Assembly (NCBI RefSeq): GCF_008831285.2
Contig: NC_045143.1
Coordinates: 14,595,151 to 14,659,150 of the forward strand
Direction: 5' to 3'
Source of the DNA: Nymphaea colorata
Lineage: Eukaryota > Streptophyta > Magnoliopsida > Nymphaeales > Nymphaeaceae
DNA length: 64,000 nt
Shown: positions 49,501 through 59,815 of the stretch, piece by piece
Position numbering within the stretch: position 1 is the stretch's first letter
Layout: every line of letters begins with the position of its first letter
Notes under the pieces: model-generated
Seen by the model: the letters and a program-made list of their open reading frames with translations, nothing else
The model's database searches: none
Told to the model about the DNA's origin: nothing
Position numbers and translations under genes: made by a program

Positions 49501-52425
49501 TTACAAGGACGCAACAAGCCCTAAAAAAAATCAAATGCAACAATGACACTATATACATCAGTTTTACAATAAAAATGCATGTATTAAGAGGTGACAAGTA
49601 GTCAGACAAAATAGTTTGCGATAGCACAACTTTCGGATTTGTTTTACAATACATTCAAATAAAATTGTGTTTACAAACGTGAAAAACACTTAGAAAAATT
49701 AAATGCAACAACAATACTGTATGAATTGGTTTTACAAAAAAAAGGCATTCACTAAGAGCCAATATGCAGTCGTATAAAATAGATTGAGATTACGCAACTA
49801 CATGATTCGCTTTACAATACACTCAATTAAAATGGAATTTAGAAGGACGTGATAAATACTCAGAAAATTAAATATGGCAGCAACACTATATGGAGAGGTT
49901 CAACGAAAAAATGGTGTTTGCAAAGAGGTGGTAGGCAGTGGGACAATAAATCATGCAATAACGCACCTGTAGGATTTGTTTCATAATACACTAATAGAAA
50001 ATCGCGTTCACATGCATGCGATAAGTACTCAGAAAAATAAAATGCAACAACAATACTATATGGATTGGTTTTATGATAAAAATACATTTACTAAGAAACG
50101 ATAAGCACTCAGACAAAACAAATTGTAATAACGCACTGTAGGATTCATTTTGTGATACAATTAAAATAGAAACATGTTTACGAGGATGAGATAAGCACTC
50201 ATAAAATTAATTGTGATAATGCTACTGTAAGGACTGGTTTTATTGTAAAAAGGCATTTACTAAGAGGCGATAAGCAGTCAGACAAAACAGATTGAGATAA
50301 CGCAACGTTAGGATTTGTTTTACTACACTAAAATAAAATCATGCTTACAAAGACATGATAAGAACAAAAAAAATTAGCGATAATGCAACTGTATGATTCG
50401 TTTTATAATACACTCAAGTAAAATCATGTTTACAAGGACATGATAAGCACTTGAAAAAATTCAATGCGACAATATGGATTGGTTTTATTATAAAAAGGTG
50501 TTCACTAAGATGTGATAAACAGTCGGAAAAAACGAAATGCAAGTATGCAACTGCAGTTACAATATATTCCAATAAAATTGTGTCTACAAGTATCAGTCGA
50601 AAAAATTTAATGTGATAAGGACACTGTATGGACTGGTTTTACAATAAAAAAAGCATTTACAAAGAGGTGATAAGCAGCCAAACAATACAGATTTTGATAA
50701 CACAACAACAGAATTCATTTTATGATATATTAAAGTAAAATCATGTTTACGATACATTCAAGTAAAATCGTGTTTACAAGGACATGATAAGCACTTGAAA
50801 AATTCAATGCGACAATGACACCATATGGATTGGTTTTACAATAAAAAGGTGTTCACTAAGATGTGATAAGTAGTCGGACAAAACAGATTGCAATAACGCA
50901 ACTACAGTTACAATACACTCAAACAAATTTGTTTCTACAAGGACGCGATAAACAGTAGGGAAAATTAAATGTGTCAACGACACTGTATGGATTAGTTTTA
51001 TGTTAAAAAGGTGTCTAATAAGAGGCAATAAGCAGTTAGAAAAAAAATTATGCAGCAACGCAACTACAAGAATCGTTTTACGATACAGTAAAAAAAAATT
51101 GCAGTTACGAGGACACAATAAGCACATAAATACATGCGATAATGAAACTGCATGATTCATGTTAGATACAGAAAAGTGAAATCGTGTTTAGAAGGATGTG
51201 ATAAGCATTCAAAAAAATTAATTTCGATAACGATACTATATGGACTAGTTTTATGATAAAAAGGCATTTACTAAGAAGCAATTTGTAGTCAGACAAAACA
51301 GATTGTCATAATGCAACTCCATGATTCGTTTTTACGATACACTCAAATAAAATTATATTGAAAAATACACGATATGCATAAAAAGTCATGGGATGATGCA
51401 ACTGTCAAATTTGTTTTACGATACACTCAACTAAAATTACGTTTACAAGGACGCGTTAAGTACTAAAAAAAATTAAATGTGACAATGACATTGTATGAAC
51501 ATGTTTTATGATAAAAAGGCATTTACTAAAAGGTTATAAGCAGTCTGACAAGATGAATTTTTTTAATGCAACTACCAAATTAATTTTGTGATACATTCAA
51601 ATAAAATCGTGTTTACAAAGACACGATAAATACAAAAAATCATGTGATAATGCAACTGCGAGATTCGTTTTACGATTCATTCACGTAAAATCATGTTTAC
51701 AAGGACGTGATAAACACTAAAAAAATTGAATGTGTCAACGACACTCTATGGACTGGTTTTATGATAAAAATGTGTTTAGTAAGAGATAATCAGTAGTTGG
51801 ACAAAACAGATTGCGATAAAACAACTACAGCATTCATTTTAGGATATACTCAAATAACATCATGTTTACGAGCATGCGATAAGCACTCAAATAAATTAAA
51901 TGCAACAAGGACACAACATGGTCTGGTTTTACGATAAAAAGACATTTACAAAGAGGCAATAGGCAGTCGGAAAAACAAATTGTGATATCACAATTGCATG
52001 ATTTGTTTTACGATCCACTCAAATAAAATCATGTTCACAAGGCTGTGATAGGCATTCAAAAAAAATAAATGCGACAATGATATCTTATTGACTAGTTTTA
52101 CGATAAAAAGGTGATTACTAAGAGGTGATAAACAGTCAAACAATACATATTTTGATAATGCAACAATAGGAATTGTTTTACCATATACTAAAATAAAATT
52201 ACGTTTACAAGGATGCAATAAGAACAACAAATCATGCGATAATGCAACTACTAGATTCGTTTTACAATATGTTCATGTAAAATCACGTTTTCAATGAGGT
52301 GATAAGCACTCAGAAAAATTAAGTGCAACTACAACACTCTAGGGACAAGTTTTGAAATAAAAAGGCAAAGGCGTTTAGTAAGAGTCTAGAAGTAGTCAGA
52401 TAAAATAGATTGCATTAATATTAGT
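40561..52425. repeat. Large satellite array, ~170-bp monomer
   Basis: About 11.9 kb of tandem repeats. A typical forward monomer carries, in order: GCGATAAGCAGTCAGACAAA, GCGATAACGCAACTG, GATTCGTTTTACGATACACT, CAAATAAAATCGTGTTTACA, GCGATAAGCACTC, AAATTAAATGCGACAATGAC, TATGGACTGGTTTTACGATA and AAAAGGCATTTACTAAGAG. I count ~170 bp from one GCGATAAGCAGTC to the next in well-preserved units. From the length this implies on the order of 65-70 monomers, much diverged from each other. Orientation is forward at 40561-42297 and 45295-52425 and reversed between. The array ends where a LINE fragment starts. Open frames of 60-118 codons in the array are by-products of its low stop content on one strand. 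Confidence 0.93.
42297..45295 (-). repeat. Inverted ~3.0-kb block inside the satellite array
   Basis: From ~42300 the repeat words appear as their reverse complements (e.g. TTTTATTTGAGTGTATCGTA, GCTTATCGC, CGTAAAACCAGTCCAT) and continue so to ~45290, where TACTTGAGTGTATCAAATAAG leads back into forward units. Junctions are placed to within a few tens of bases. Confidence 0.88.
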
Positions 52426-53300
52426 TGATATATGTTGTTCCATGAAACAAGTGCTGTTTGGACGATAAAAGCATAGTTTGTGAAACGAGGGCCATGGGTC
52501 AGGCCTTATAGAGAAAGTCATCCAAGCACAGATCTCTTCTCTATGGCGCTCAAATATTTTAGTGCCACTGATAATGTTTTTAACATCTGCCCATATTGCA
52601 CCCCACACAATACCTCTACTATCTTGTTCCGAGTCGTGAGCGATTTGGTATCTGATTTTCCAGATATGACATAATACTATAGGAAACATGTACGCCATAT
52701 TATTTTCAACCATTTGGATCTATTGAACTGTCTCCACCACCAGGATTGAGCTTTTGGCATCTGCCATCGTGCGACAGTTGGGGTACCTCATGTCAAATTT
52801 AGTACCCAAGAATTTCCAGCCGACCTTAACCCTACTGCAAGGGAGAAACATATGATTAATCGATTCTGCTTGAGCCTTGCAAATATAGAATCTGTTGGCT
52901 AGAGCATATCCGCATCTTTGCATTCTATCCCGAGTCAGCAGCCTGTTCTCCAAAAATAGGTACAGAGCACCAGTTGGCCCGGGGAAGGGCTTTATTCTTC
53001 CGAACGCTTAGTTTTTTGACTGGTGGCTCCCTGCCCAGCCTGATTTTCTCGTGTATTTCCCTTCGCTGCATCTCTTCTACTCTCCTATTGTCCAGTAATA
53101 GAGAGCATCATCATTGTGCGTATGATGGAGGATTTGTCTGATACATGGTGCTTGTGGGTCACAACTTTATCATAAATGGAGGCTTCCAAATATGGACTGC
53201 GAAGATGTTGTCTCTTGATCATGGAGAAGGCACTCCATAATTCCCCTTCCCTAATCTTCCAACCAAAACTGAATATTTCTTCCTCCTCCAATTTTCCATT
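52426..53300 (-). pseudogene. LINE (L1-type) retrotransposon 3' part with RT zinc-binding domain
   Basis: Minus-strand frames at 52953-52720 and 52713-52396 give ENRLLTRDRMQRCGYALANR, then FYICKAQAESINHMFLPCSR and VKVGWKFLG. This matches the zinc-binding segment that follows reverse transcriptase in plant LINEs ('HNRLLTRDRLQRxG...CxxCxxxxEShxHLFxxCxxxxxxW'). After one stop it continues with IVLCHIWKIRYQIAHDSEQD, the tail typical of these proteins. Upstream (53291-53085) is a weaker frame, EEEEIFSFGWKIREGELW, consistent with the region just before. RT itself is missing and stops are present. It abuts the satellite array with no visible poly-A. Confidence 0.85.
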
Positions 53301-54399
53301 GAATCAAGTGATACATATCATCAGACCATTCACCTTTTGCTCATGGGAAAATGAAAATATAAAAAGCTTTATGCACAAAAATGCAACATAGAAAACGCAT
53401 ACATAGTGTATTATATATGTTTTCTAAGAATTAATTGAAGGATCAGGTGCATCTTTAAAATTCAAATTCAGCTCAAGACTAGTTTTTTGAAACAATTCTA
53501 TATAAACTTAATATTGCTAGTAATGCATATTTTTAAAAGATGCTTTTACAAAATTATTCGTTTACGTTGATAAAAGCATGAAAGTGAGACAGAGGCACTG
53601 GAGGAAAACCTTAGCTTTCATGGAGACGGTGTGCGTGAGAGGAAAGAACTGTCTGAAAGTGTCTCGCAAACGGCCACCACCCATTGAAGTCTAGCGCATT
53701 GAAGATGGTGGTAAAGTGAGAAAGACCCCCAAAAAGAGCTCTGACTCATTCAGTCATCTTCTTCCTTCCAATACGTTACCATTTCCTTTTTGTTGAATGA
53801 ATGATTTCGCCCTTCCAAAGAGTCGAAATGCTAGAGAGGCTCGCAAACTCCAGGACTGGCTCCAAGCATAAAAGCCCCCAACCTCCTCCCATCCTTAGAG
53901 TGGGCGAGCATGGTGGAGGAACTGAGCTTTACTCCTGGTTTTGAGTTTGGAGCATAGTACCAGAAACTTTTTCTGGTTTTAAATGACAAGGTTGTTCTCA
54001 GGTATAATATGACCTAACTTTTGAAAAGAAAAAGAAAAATACAGTAATTTTTAAAAATGAAAAAGCTAAAAATAAGGGAAATAAAATAAATAAGAAACTA
54101 ATAACACAGACATTAAAAAATAACAAATAAAATAAAAAAATGAAAAAACAGTTTGGCATTAAAAAAGCAAATAATGAATATAATGAAAAAAATAGTAAAA
54201 AAAGCAAAAAGGGCATCAAAATAAACCTTTTTCCCTTTTTTTTCAATTAACTTTTTTCTAAGTTAAGTTAATGGGGTGAACACCTCTGGCTCTTGTTGAT
54301 AAAAAAACTCGGTTAGATAAAGAGGAGAGATGGATTAAGGTGAGAAGGAAGAGAAAGAACGAGAGATGTGATCAGGCAAGGGAATCAAGATTTGCAGTG
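53301..54399. other. No gene recognised
   Basis: Includes a strongly A-rich stretch at 54020-54240. The small open frames are compositional. Confidence 0.6.
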
Positions 54400-54404
54400 T
54401 GAAA

Positions 54405-54650
54405 GAAGGAAAATGATCGTGAGCCTGCTGTCCGTGAAAACGACATGGTGGAAATTGGTGGTCCAGTCAGAATACATTTCCTTAAGTTAGAAGGAACAAC
54501 AAACAATGAATTCCTTTCTTGACACACAGGTAAAGGAGATGGAGGACAGGGATGGATGGTATCCGGAAAATGAAGATGAGGAGGTGGAAAAGCGCATAAT
54601 GGGTATGTTTGGATAAGGCAAATGTCACTGTGCATGGTTGAAGATCAAGT
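54405..54650 (+). repeat. Direct repeat, copy 1
   Basis: Shares with 55165-55440 the words AAAATGATC, GAGCCTGCTGT, CGACATGGTGGA, GAAGGAACAAC, AATGAATTCCT(T/C)TCTTGAC, ACACAGGT(A/G)AAGGAGAT, GGGATGGATGG, TCCGGAAAA and GTCACT(G/A)TGCATGGTT in the same order. Copies are offset by ~761 bp. On the opposite strand it codes for nothing recognisable. Confidence 0.85.
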
Positions 54651-54759
54651 TTTGTAGGTCACCTTGTATTCGCAATGAGCATATGCTAAATCCTATTACC
54701 AATATGCATATTTACTTTAGTACCCTAACATTGAACTTGTACAACAAACATGTTTATTG

Positions 54760-55035
54760 ATGTTGTTATCTCATACTTCTATCATTATTTCATAACCATA
54801 TTGCTATCTCATATATTTGTCATTATTTTATGCTATAACATCTAAGGCACGGAATATGAGATAATGGCATATGTATAAATAATGTCTTTGTCATTATCTC
54901 ATATTGTCCGTCTATCTCAGGGGCTATGCATATGAAATAATCACAAATGTATGAGATAATGGGTATAAGATAATGGCAGGAATATGAGATAATAGATATG
55001 AGATAACAACATAGGTAAAAGATAACAACATAAGC
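54760..55035. repeat. Cluster of ATGAGATAAT / ATTATCTCAT motifs
   Basis: The word (T)ATGAGATAAT(G/A) and variants such as ATAAGATAAT and ATGAAATAAT recur many times, in both orientations (TCATTATCTCATAT near 54890; ATATGAGATAATGG near 54855; more at 54950-55010). Spacing is irregular. It lies between the two direct repeats. Confidence 0.75.
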
Positions 55036-55164
55036 GGGGCGGGAAAAAAACGAAAACGCTTCTTTGTCGCTCACAAAGAAAGGTATATTGGGCATAATAA
55101 TTTACATGTACAGATTGACTCAATCGTTCAATGTGACCAAAGGAATGAAGAATTCCAGTGAAAA

Positions 55165-55445
55165 ACTAGGAAAATGATCAGGAGCCTGCTGTTAGTGAAA
55201 TCGACATGGTGGAGAATCTTGTGGGATGGGGTCGCGAGGCCAGTGGCTCCGTTAGAACACATTTTCGTAGTTGAGAAGGAACAACCAAAAATGAATTCCT
55301 CTCTTGACACACAGGTGAAGGAGATTGTGCTTAGATGTACAACATGGAGGACTGGGATGGATGGCATCCGGAAAAATGAAGATCAACAGAATGGAAAAGC
55401 ACATATTGGGAATTTTTGAATAAGGCGATGTCACTATGCATGGTT
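55165..55445 (+). repeat. Direct repeat, copy 2
   Basis: Counterpart of 54405-54650 with a ~40-bp extra segment (GGGATGGGGTCGCGAGGCCA). Together the two could be LTR-like ends or a segmental duplication. The 761-bp offset is short for a retrotransposon. Confidence 0.85.
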
Positions 55446-55859
55446 TGACTAGAAATCGCTGGTCGCTAGCAGGTTTGGTCTCTCTGACATGACAAATAAC
55501 CCTAGTCTGCGGAAGAGTGTTTTAGCGGAGCGGATCAGTCATGTTCTTAATCTACAGGACATTCCGAGTATAGTTTCGAACTTGGTTATGTACGTTGTAT
55601 TATTGCACAAAAATTTTGTGCGGTAGTATGGTTAATAATGAAAATGCCCCTATTTGATAGTAATGTTTTTTCGTAAAGACAAAAAAAGAAAATGGAAAAA
55701 GTGAAAAGACTCAACAAGACATTTCTTTCTCAGTAATTTCAAAAATGTTTCCTTTTGACATATGATTGTTGTTTGCACCAGTGGTGCACACAAGTCAGAA
55801 CAAAAAGTTAAGCCTCCCAATGTGTAGTCTTGTATCGAGCTTAATAGATTCTTAGCTTA
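55446..55859. other. No gene recognised
   Basis: Moderately AT-rich. It lies between the second direct repeat and the LINE endonuclease fragment and could be decayed LINE sequence. Confidence 0.45.
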
Positions 55860-56370
55860 AGGAAACTTGAAGGATCCTTGTAACAATAATGGCTCCTTTA
55901 CATGGTCTAATAGGCACCAAGGCAATGATAATATCTTATGCAAGTTGGGTTTGGAATTTATTAAAGCTATGTGGGAAAGAATCTCTCCCCATATATGCTC
56001 TCTTTCCACCATTCCTAGGCCCACTTCTGACCATAAAGTAATTCTTATTGGGCTGGATACCCCTATTGAGGGAGTCTGGAGGTAATGGGGCCTTTAGATT
56101 GCTTAAGTCCTGACTGCTTTCATAGAAGGGGCAGGAAATTGTTAACAAAGAATGGGATTTTGAAGTGGAAGGTTACCCATGTTGAAGTTCCTCCACATGT
56201 TGGCAGCGGTAACGAAGATACTAGAGAACTAGAACCACACTTCCTTTGGCAGAGCTGAAAGTGTAATTAAAGATCTCATCAACAAATGGGAAGTGGTGCA
56301 GGCTAAAAGTGAATTCGAAGACAGGGAGGTAAAAAAGGATGAGGTGTGACTCCGCAAGGACTTGCGAGAG
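55860..56370 (+). pseudogene. LINE endonuclease-to-RT linker fragment
   Basis: The plus-strand frame from 55867 reads NNNGSFTWSNRHQGNDNILC, then KLGLEFIKAMWERISPHICS, LSTIPRPTSDHKVILI. The 'GxFTWSNxRxG...LPRxxSDHxPIxL' pattern is the C-terminal part of the LINE apurinic-type endonuclease. After a frameshift, PFRLLKSW and IVNKEWDFEVEG follow, as in the linker before RT. RT is absent. Orientation is opposite to the LINE piece at 52.4-53.3 kb, so the two come from separate insertions or a rearranged one. Confidence 0.78.
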
Positions 56371-56411
56371 CCATCAGTGACACGAAAAGTTTATGAACCT
56401 GGCCTGACAAG

Positions 56412-56435
56412 TTTTTTTTTTTTTTTTTTTTTTTT
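56412..56435 (-). repeat. Poly-T run of 24 bp next to a GGGTGGGCAACT-type repeat
   Basis: Read on the minus strand this is a poly-A run that follows GGGTGGGCAACTGAGTACCC and a GGGTACTCAGGTACTTGG word (about 56525-56460). It looks like a small retroposed or hAT-type repeat, but its ends were not resolved. Confidence 0.5.
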
Positions 56436-56529
56436 AATTGGGCAGGACCAAATTGCAAACAGCCAGCTCAAATCACGGGCCAAGTACCTGAGTACCCGAT
56501 GGGTACTCAGTTGCCCACCCTACTTGTTA

Positions 56530-57404
56530 CTTGTAGCCATGAGCTAAACAGTATTGATAAATACAATTAATGAGTAGGTGGTAGGAGGGGAATGGCAAGA
56601 CTGTCAAGTTCGAAAGTATTCTACCATTTTTTGTCGTCCGAGTTTTCTCATAGCGTTCAGTTGGTAAGTTCGGTGATATATTATGATGAACTGAAGCCAA
56701 GATAAGGAGCAAAGTATTATACATCTCAAAGCTAATGTTGTAACATATTTTAAATTATTTTCATACACTTTTCATTTATTTTTTACGATACGGATCAAAA
56801 CCCAAGTCCAAAATTGACCACACAATCGATATATATTAGATATTGGCAAGCCAGAAGGAGGTTGGACAATAACCTTAAGGTGTTACGTTTTGTCTTTCAC
56901 CGTAGCTTTTCCATGTAAAAAAAGAACAGATTATCTAATTTTAAGTTAAAATTGATTGTAAGGGGACGTTTGGCAACAGTAAGTAATAGTTTGTTACTGT
57001 TTTATAAATCTACACTAAATGTATTTGTAAATTCTTGAAACTTTGTGTGTCATTTTTTAATATGAAACTGCCTCAATTTTTTAGGTAAATTCATAAAATA
57101 ATAACAAATTGTTTTCGTTCCAAAGAGCCTCTCATGAATCTATTTGAAAGTTATTTGACAGCTTTCGAAAGAGCCGATACCTGTATTGGGTACCTAGTCG
57201 AAAATATGATGCCCTGTAACCGTGTTTCACGCACGCGGGGAAAATATGGACGCCAAACTGAATTCTTTTCCCCAGCCTTTCTACCATGGCAACTAAGGAG
57301 AACATGAGAACCGACGTAAGGATACATACAGATACGGCGTCTAATTAGATCAAGCGTTTGGTCATCGTGCAGAGGAAGAAGATATTCAGGAAGGCAAGGA
57401 AGAA
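56530..57404 (+). other. Upstream region of the Gly/His-rich gene
   Basis: AT-rich to ~57180, then more GC-rich. No convincing TATA box within 100 bp of the start codon. GATCAAGCGTTTGG and AGAGGAAGAAGATATTCAGG lie in the likely leader. Confidence 0.35.
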
Positions 57405-57986
57405 ATGGCGAGGTCGCTCGGAAGCAATTTAGGTGGAGCTGTTATGTTTCACGCTTCCTCTGGCGGCCTGTTACTCGTCTGCATCGTAGTGGCGGTACTC
57501 TCGGTCGTGTCCGCGGTCGTCTTCGCTTGTACTGACGCCTGGTACCGAAGGAAACCCGCACGTTTCCCTGGTGGTGGTGGTGGTGGTGGTGGTGGTGGTC
57601 ACCATGATGGTGTTGGAGTTACAGCAGGGGAAAGTCACCTGAGTTCTTTCCTCCGTTCGCTCCGCCACAATCCAACAGATGGTGGTGGCGGTTACCATGA
57701 AGGTGGTGGCGGTCACCATGAAGGTGGCGGCGGCCACCAGCTTGATGGTGGTCCTTACCTCGGAGACGGCGATCTCCACAGTGGCGGAGGTCACCATGGA
57801 GGCGGCGCTCACCTTGGTGGTGGAGATCACGTTGGAGGCGGCGGTCACCATGGTGGCGGAGGTCACCTTGGAGGAGGCGGTCACCATGGTGGCGGAGGTC
57901 ACTACCACGGAGGCGGCGGTCACTACCACGGAGGCGGCGGTCACTACCACGGAGGCGGCGGTCACTATTATGGTGGTCATCATTAA
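57405..57986 (+). CDS. Gly/His-rich membrane protein, intronless, 193 residues
   Basis: One open frame with a start in purine context (GAAGAAATGGC). Residues ~20-43 (GGLLLVCIVVAVLSVVSAVV and onward) form one membrane segment, followed at once by basic residues (YRRKPARF). By the positive-inside rule the C-terminal part would then be cytosolic if the segment is not cleaved; alternatively it is a signal peptide of a wall protein. Next come a ten-Gly run, a non-repetitive stretch (ESHLSSFLRSLRHNP) and about 110 residues of GGGGHHEGGGGH, GGGGHLGGGGHH and three GGGGHYHG repeats. The many His residues could bind metal ions (inference). Glycine-rich proteins of plants are diverse and the exact role is unknown. 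Frames read in other phases here are by-products of the repeat. Confidence 0.78.
   Translation: MARSLGSNLGGAVMFHASSGGLLLVCIVVAVLSVVSAVVFACTDAWYRRKPARFPGGGGGGGGGGHHDGVGVTAGESHLSSFLRSLRHNPTDGGGGYHEGGGGHHEGGGGHQLDGGPYLGDGDLHSGGGHHGGGAHLGGGDHVGGGGHHGGGGHLGGGGHHGGGGHYHGGGGHYHGGGGHYHGGGGHYYGGHH
57569..57600 (+). repeat. (GGT)n microsatellite coding for poly-Gly
   Basis: About ten uninterrupted GGT codons. The later Gly/His repeats use mixed GGA/GGC/GGT codons, so they are older or under different constraint than this run. Confidence 0.9.
57663..57983 (+). repeat. Minisatellite coding for Gly/His repeats
   Basis: Units of 15-21 bp such as GGAGGCGGCGGTCACTACCA, the last three nearly identical in tandem (about 57907-57969). 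Confidence 0.88.
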
Positions 57987-59034
57987 ATGCCCTTCGTCGT
58001 CTTCCCCAAGGTGTTGCTTCGCTTCTGTTTATGATTTTAATCAATTACGGACCTCCGTAAAATTGAACAAATTTGCTGCTGCTCTGTATTTCGAACTAGC
58101 TTGGAGTGTGTTACGGTAATGGTCTTATACATCCTGTTTTAGTGCTTATTATATCTGCTTGGTTCTTTTTTATTTGAAGAATGATGTGTTACAATCTATG
58201 AAACCTTGAGATACGGATTTGTGTAGCTTGAATCTGACTCCAATTTGTGAAACAAACAAAAATCGAAGATGGCCAACTGTAAGAGCTCCATGGACTGGGA
58301 AAGGGATAAAATTTAAGAAATTTGATCAATTGAAGAGGATTAGGGGTCCAGTACTCCCGATTCATCTCTTGGCATGAACTGATAATGATCTGACTAACCG
58401 AAGCTTAATTGCCCATCAGGGAGGAATAAAGTAAGAAATTTTTGTTGAATTCTTTGATTCTGTATTTAGGAGTCCAGCATTTTGGCAACGTGATTCAGAA
58501 AATCACCATAATTAAGTACTGCTTGAACTTCTCCATCTACTTCAGACCTTCAGAGAGCAGAAGCAGTATTCGTTTCATTTCTCGTGCTCTCTTCTCCTCT
58601 TCCTGCTCTGTCAGATATGAGGCGTTTTTTCAGCACTTTAATAATCAATTACAGTTAGTTTTACATGCAGTACGTTTTCCTAATATTAACCTTGTATACA
58701 TTCCGCCAAAGCTTTGTAAGTTTCCTTTGTCTGATCGCCGAACGTTTTGACAGTCGTGTTCTCGTCTAGTGGTGGCCGACAGAATCGTGATCGCGATGTG
58801 CAATAGTTATTGGTCTAAAAATACTATTAATTTCTTCTGTATTATTTAGTCGTGAGTGGTGTCGCAGGTATAGTTGGAGCGCTGGCTAAATGTACTTCGA
58901 TTCTCAGCCTTTTTCTGTCCGCAATGTTTTGTCCCCATGCATGTATGTTTAAAGCATGGATTTCAGCAACTTTAATTGAAACTAATTGGTGTTCTCTTTT
59001 ATATATATATATATATCTATACACTTAGTCATTA

Positions 59035-59085
59035 TACCCTCGTATAACAGATTTGATTTATACCCTCATATAACAGATTTGATAG
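59035..59085 (+). repeat. 24-bp tandem duplication
   Basis: ATACCCTC(G/A)TATAACAGATT occurs twice in a row inside copy 1 of the segmental duplication. Confidence 0.9.
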
Positions 59086-59396
59086 AAATTACCTACTCCA
59101 TCGACCACTGAAGAAAACGAGACAATGAAAATTAAGTTGCAAATATAAAAGTGTATTTATGAGTCTGAAATACCCCTTAAACGAGAAGAGAAGAGAGAGA
59201 AAAAAAAAAGAAATGAATCAGTTTCCTTAAATAAAATCAACCTCTCGTCTTCTTTGAATAGTATTTTGAACTTTTGAAAAGCAGCTTGACTTTTATAAAA
59301 AATTTATAACTTAATCACCACTATTTAAATCTCTTTGAAATCGACGGCCCTTATGATTCTCATCAAAGTCTGGTAGATGAAGATCTGATAGCCACT

Positions 59397-59401
<5 letters not shown>

Positions 59402-59468
<67 letters not shown>
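59402..59468. repeat. (TA)n microsatellite
   Basis: ~66 bp of uninterrupted TA. The matching place in copy 2 (about 60557) has only a short TA run followed by AC and GC dinucleotides. Confidence 0.95.
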
Positions 59469-59471
<3 letters not shown>

Positions 59472-59815
59472 ATCCACCCGATAGATTACATCAAGCGCCA
59501 TGAGTGGTTGGAGCTCAAGATGGTGAGAAGACTTCAGCTCTCTAAAGGTGGGAGACTTTGTGGCACTGGTTTAATCTGTTCTACCTGCAGTTTACTCGAA
59601 AGTCTAAAGCTGATCTAGGACAAAGACCCTTTAAACTGCAAAAAATTAACGAGGCCACAATGAAGTAATCCACTTCTTTTTATATGAAGCAGTCCTACTG
59701 CTTTCTTATAATGTTTCGTATATATTCTCCTTAACTTTGTAACATCATATAATTTCTGTCAAGGTTTTTTAAATGTACTTTTCTTGCAAAGTTTAAAAAT
59801 TTTGGCAACATGATT

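Larger units (their letters stand above)
58456..59800 (+). repeat. Tandem segmental duplication, copy 1
   Basis: Starts GATTCTGTATT, then CAGCATTTTGGCAAC, TTCAGAAAATCACCATAATT, CTTCTCCATCTACTTCAGA, TCTCTTCTCCTCTTCCTGCT and TAATTTCTT(C/T)TGTATTATTT. It later carries GAAAATTAAGTTGCAAAT and, from 59556, CTTTGTGGCACTGGTTTA, TTACTCGAA and TTATATGAAGCAGT. All are matched in order in copy 2. The 102-codon frame at 58442 is not conserved in copy 2, so it is probably not a gene. Copy 1 is longer, partly because of a ~66-bp TA run. Confidence 0.87.

Noticed and set aside
40751-52230. Some twenty open frames of 60-118 codons in the 40.6-52.4-kb region
   Set aside because: They fall in the satellite monomer, on the strand with few stops, and repeat with the monomer.
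40561-52425. CRISPR-like array
   Set aside because: Repeats are ~80-170 bp, contiguous and diverged with no unique spacers, and the genome is a plant.
54405-55445. Short LTR retrotransposon (TRIM)
   Set aside because: Direct repeats look LTR-like, but no primer-binding site, polypurine tract or target duplication could be seen, so only a repeat pair is called.
57471-58119. Open frames of 141-170 codons overlapping the Gly/His-rich gene in other phases
   Set aside because: They are shadows of the same repeat. The chosen frame is the only one with a membrane segment, a sensible start and non-repetitive flanks.
58442-58750. 102-codon frame downstream of the Gly/His-rich gene
   Set aside because: The frame is not maintained in the second copy of the segmental duplication, where only 62 codons remain with different ends.
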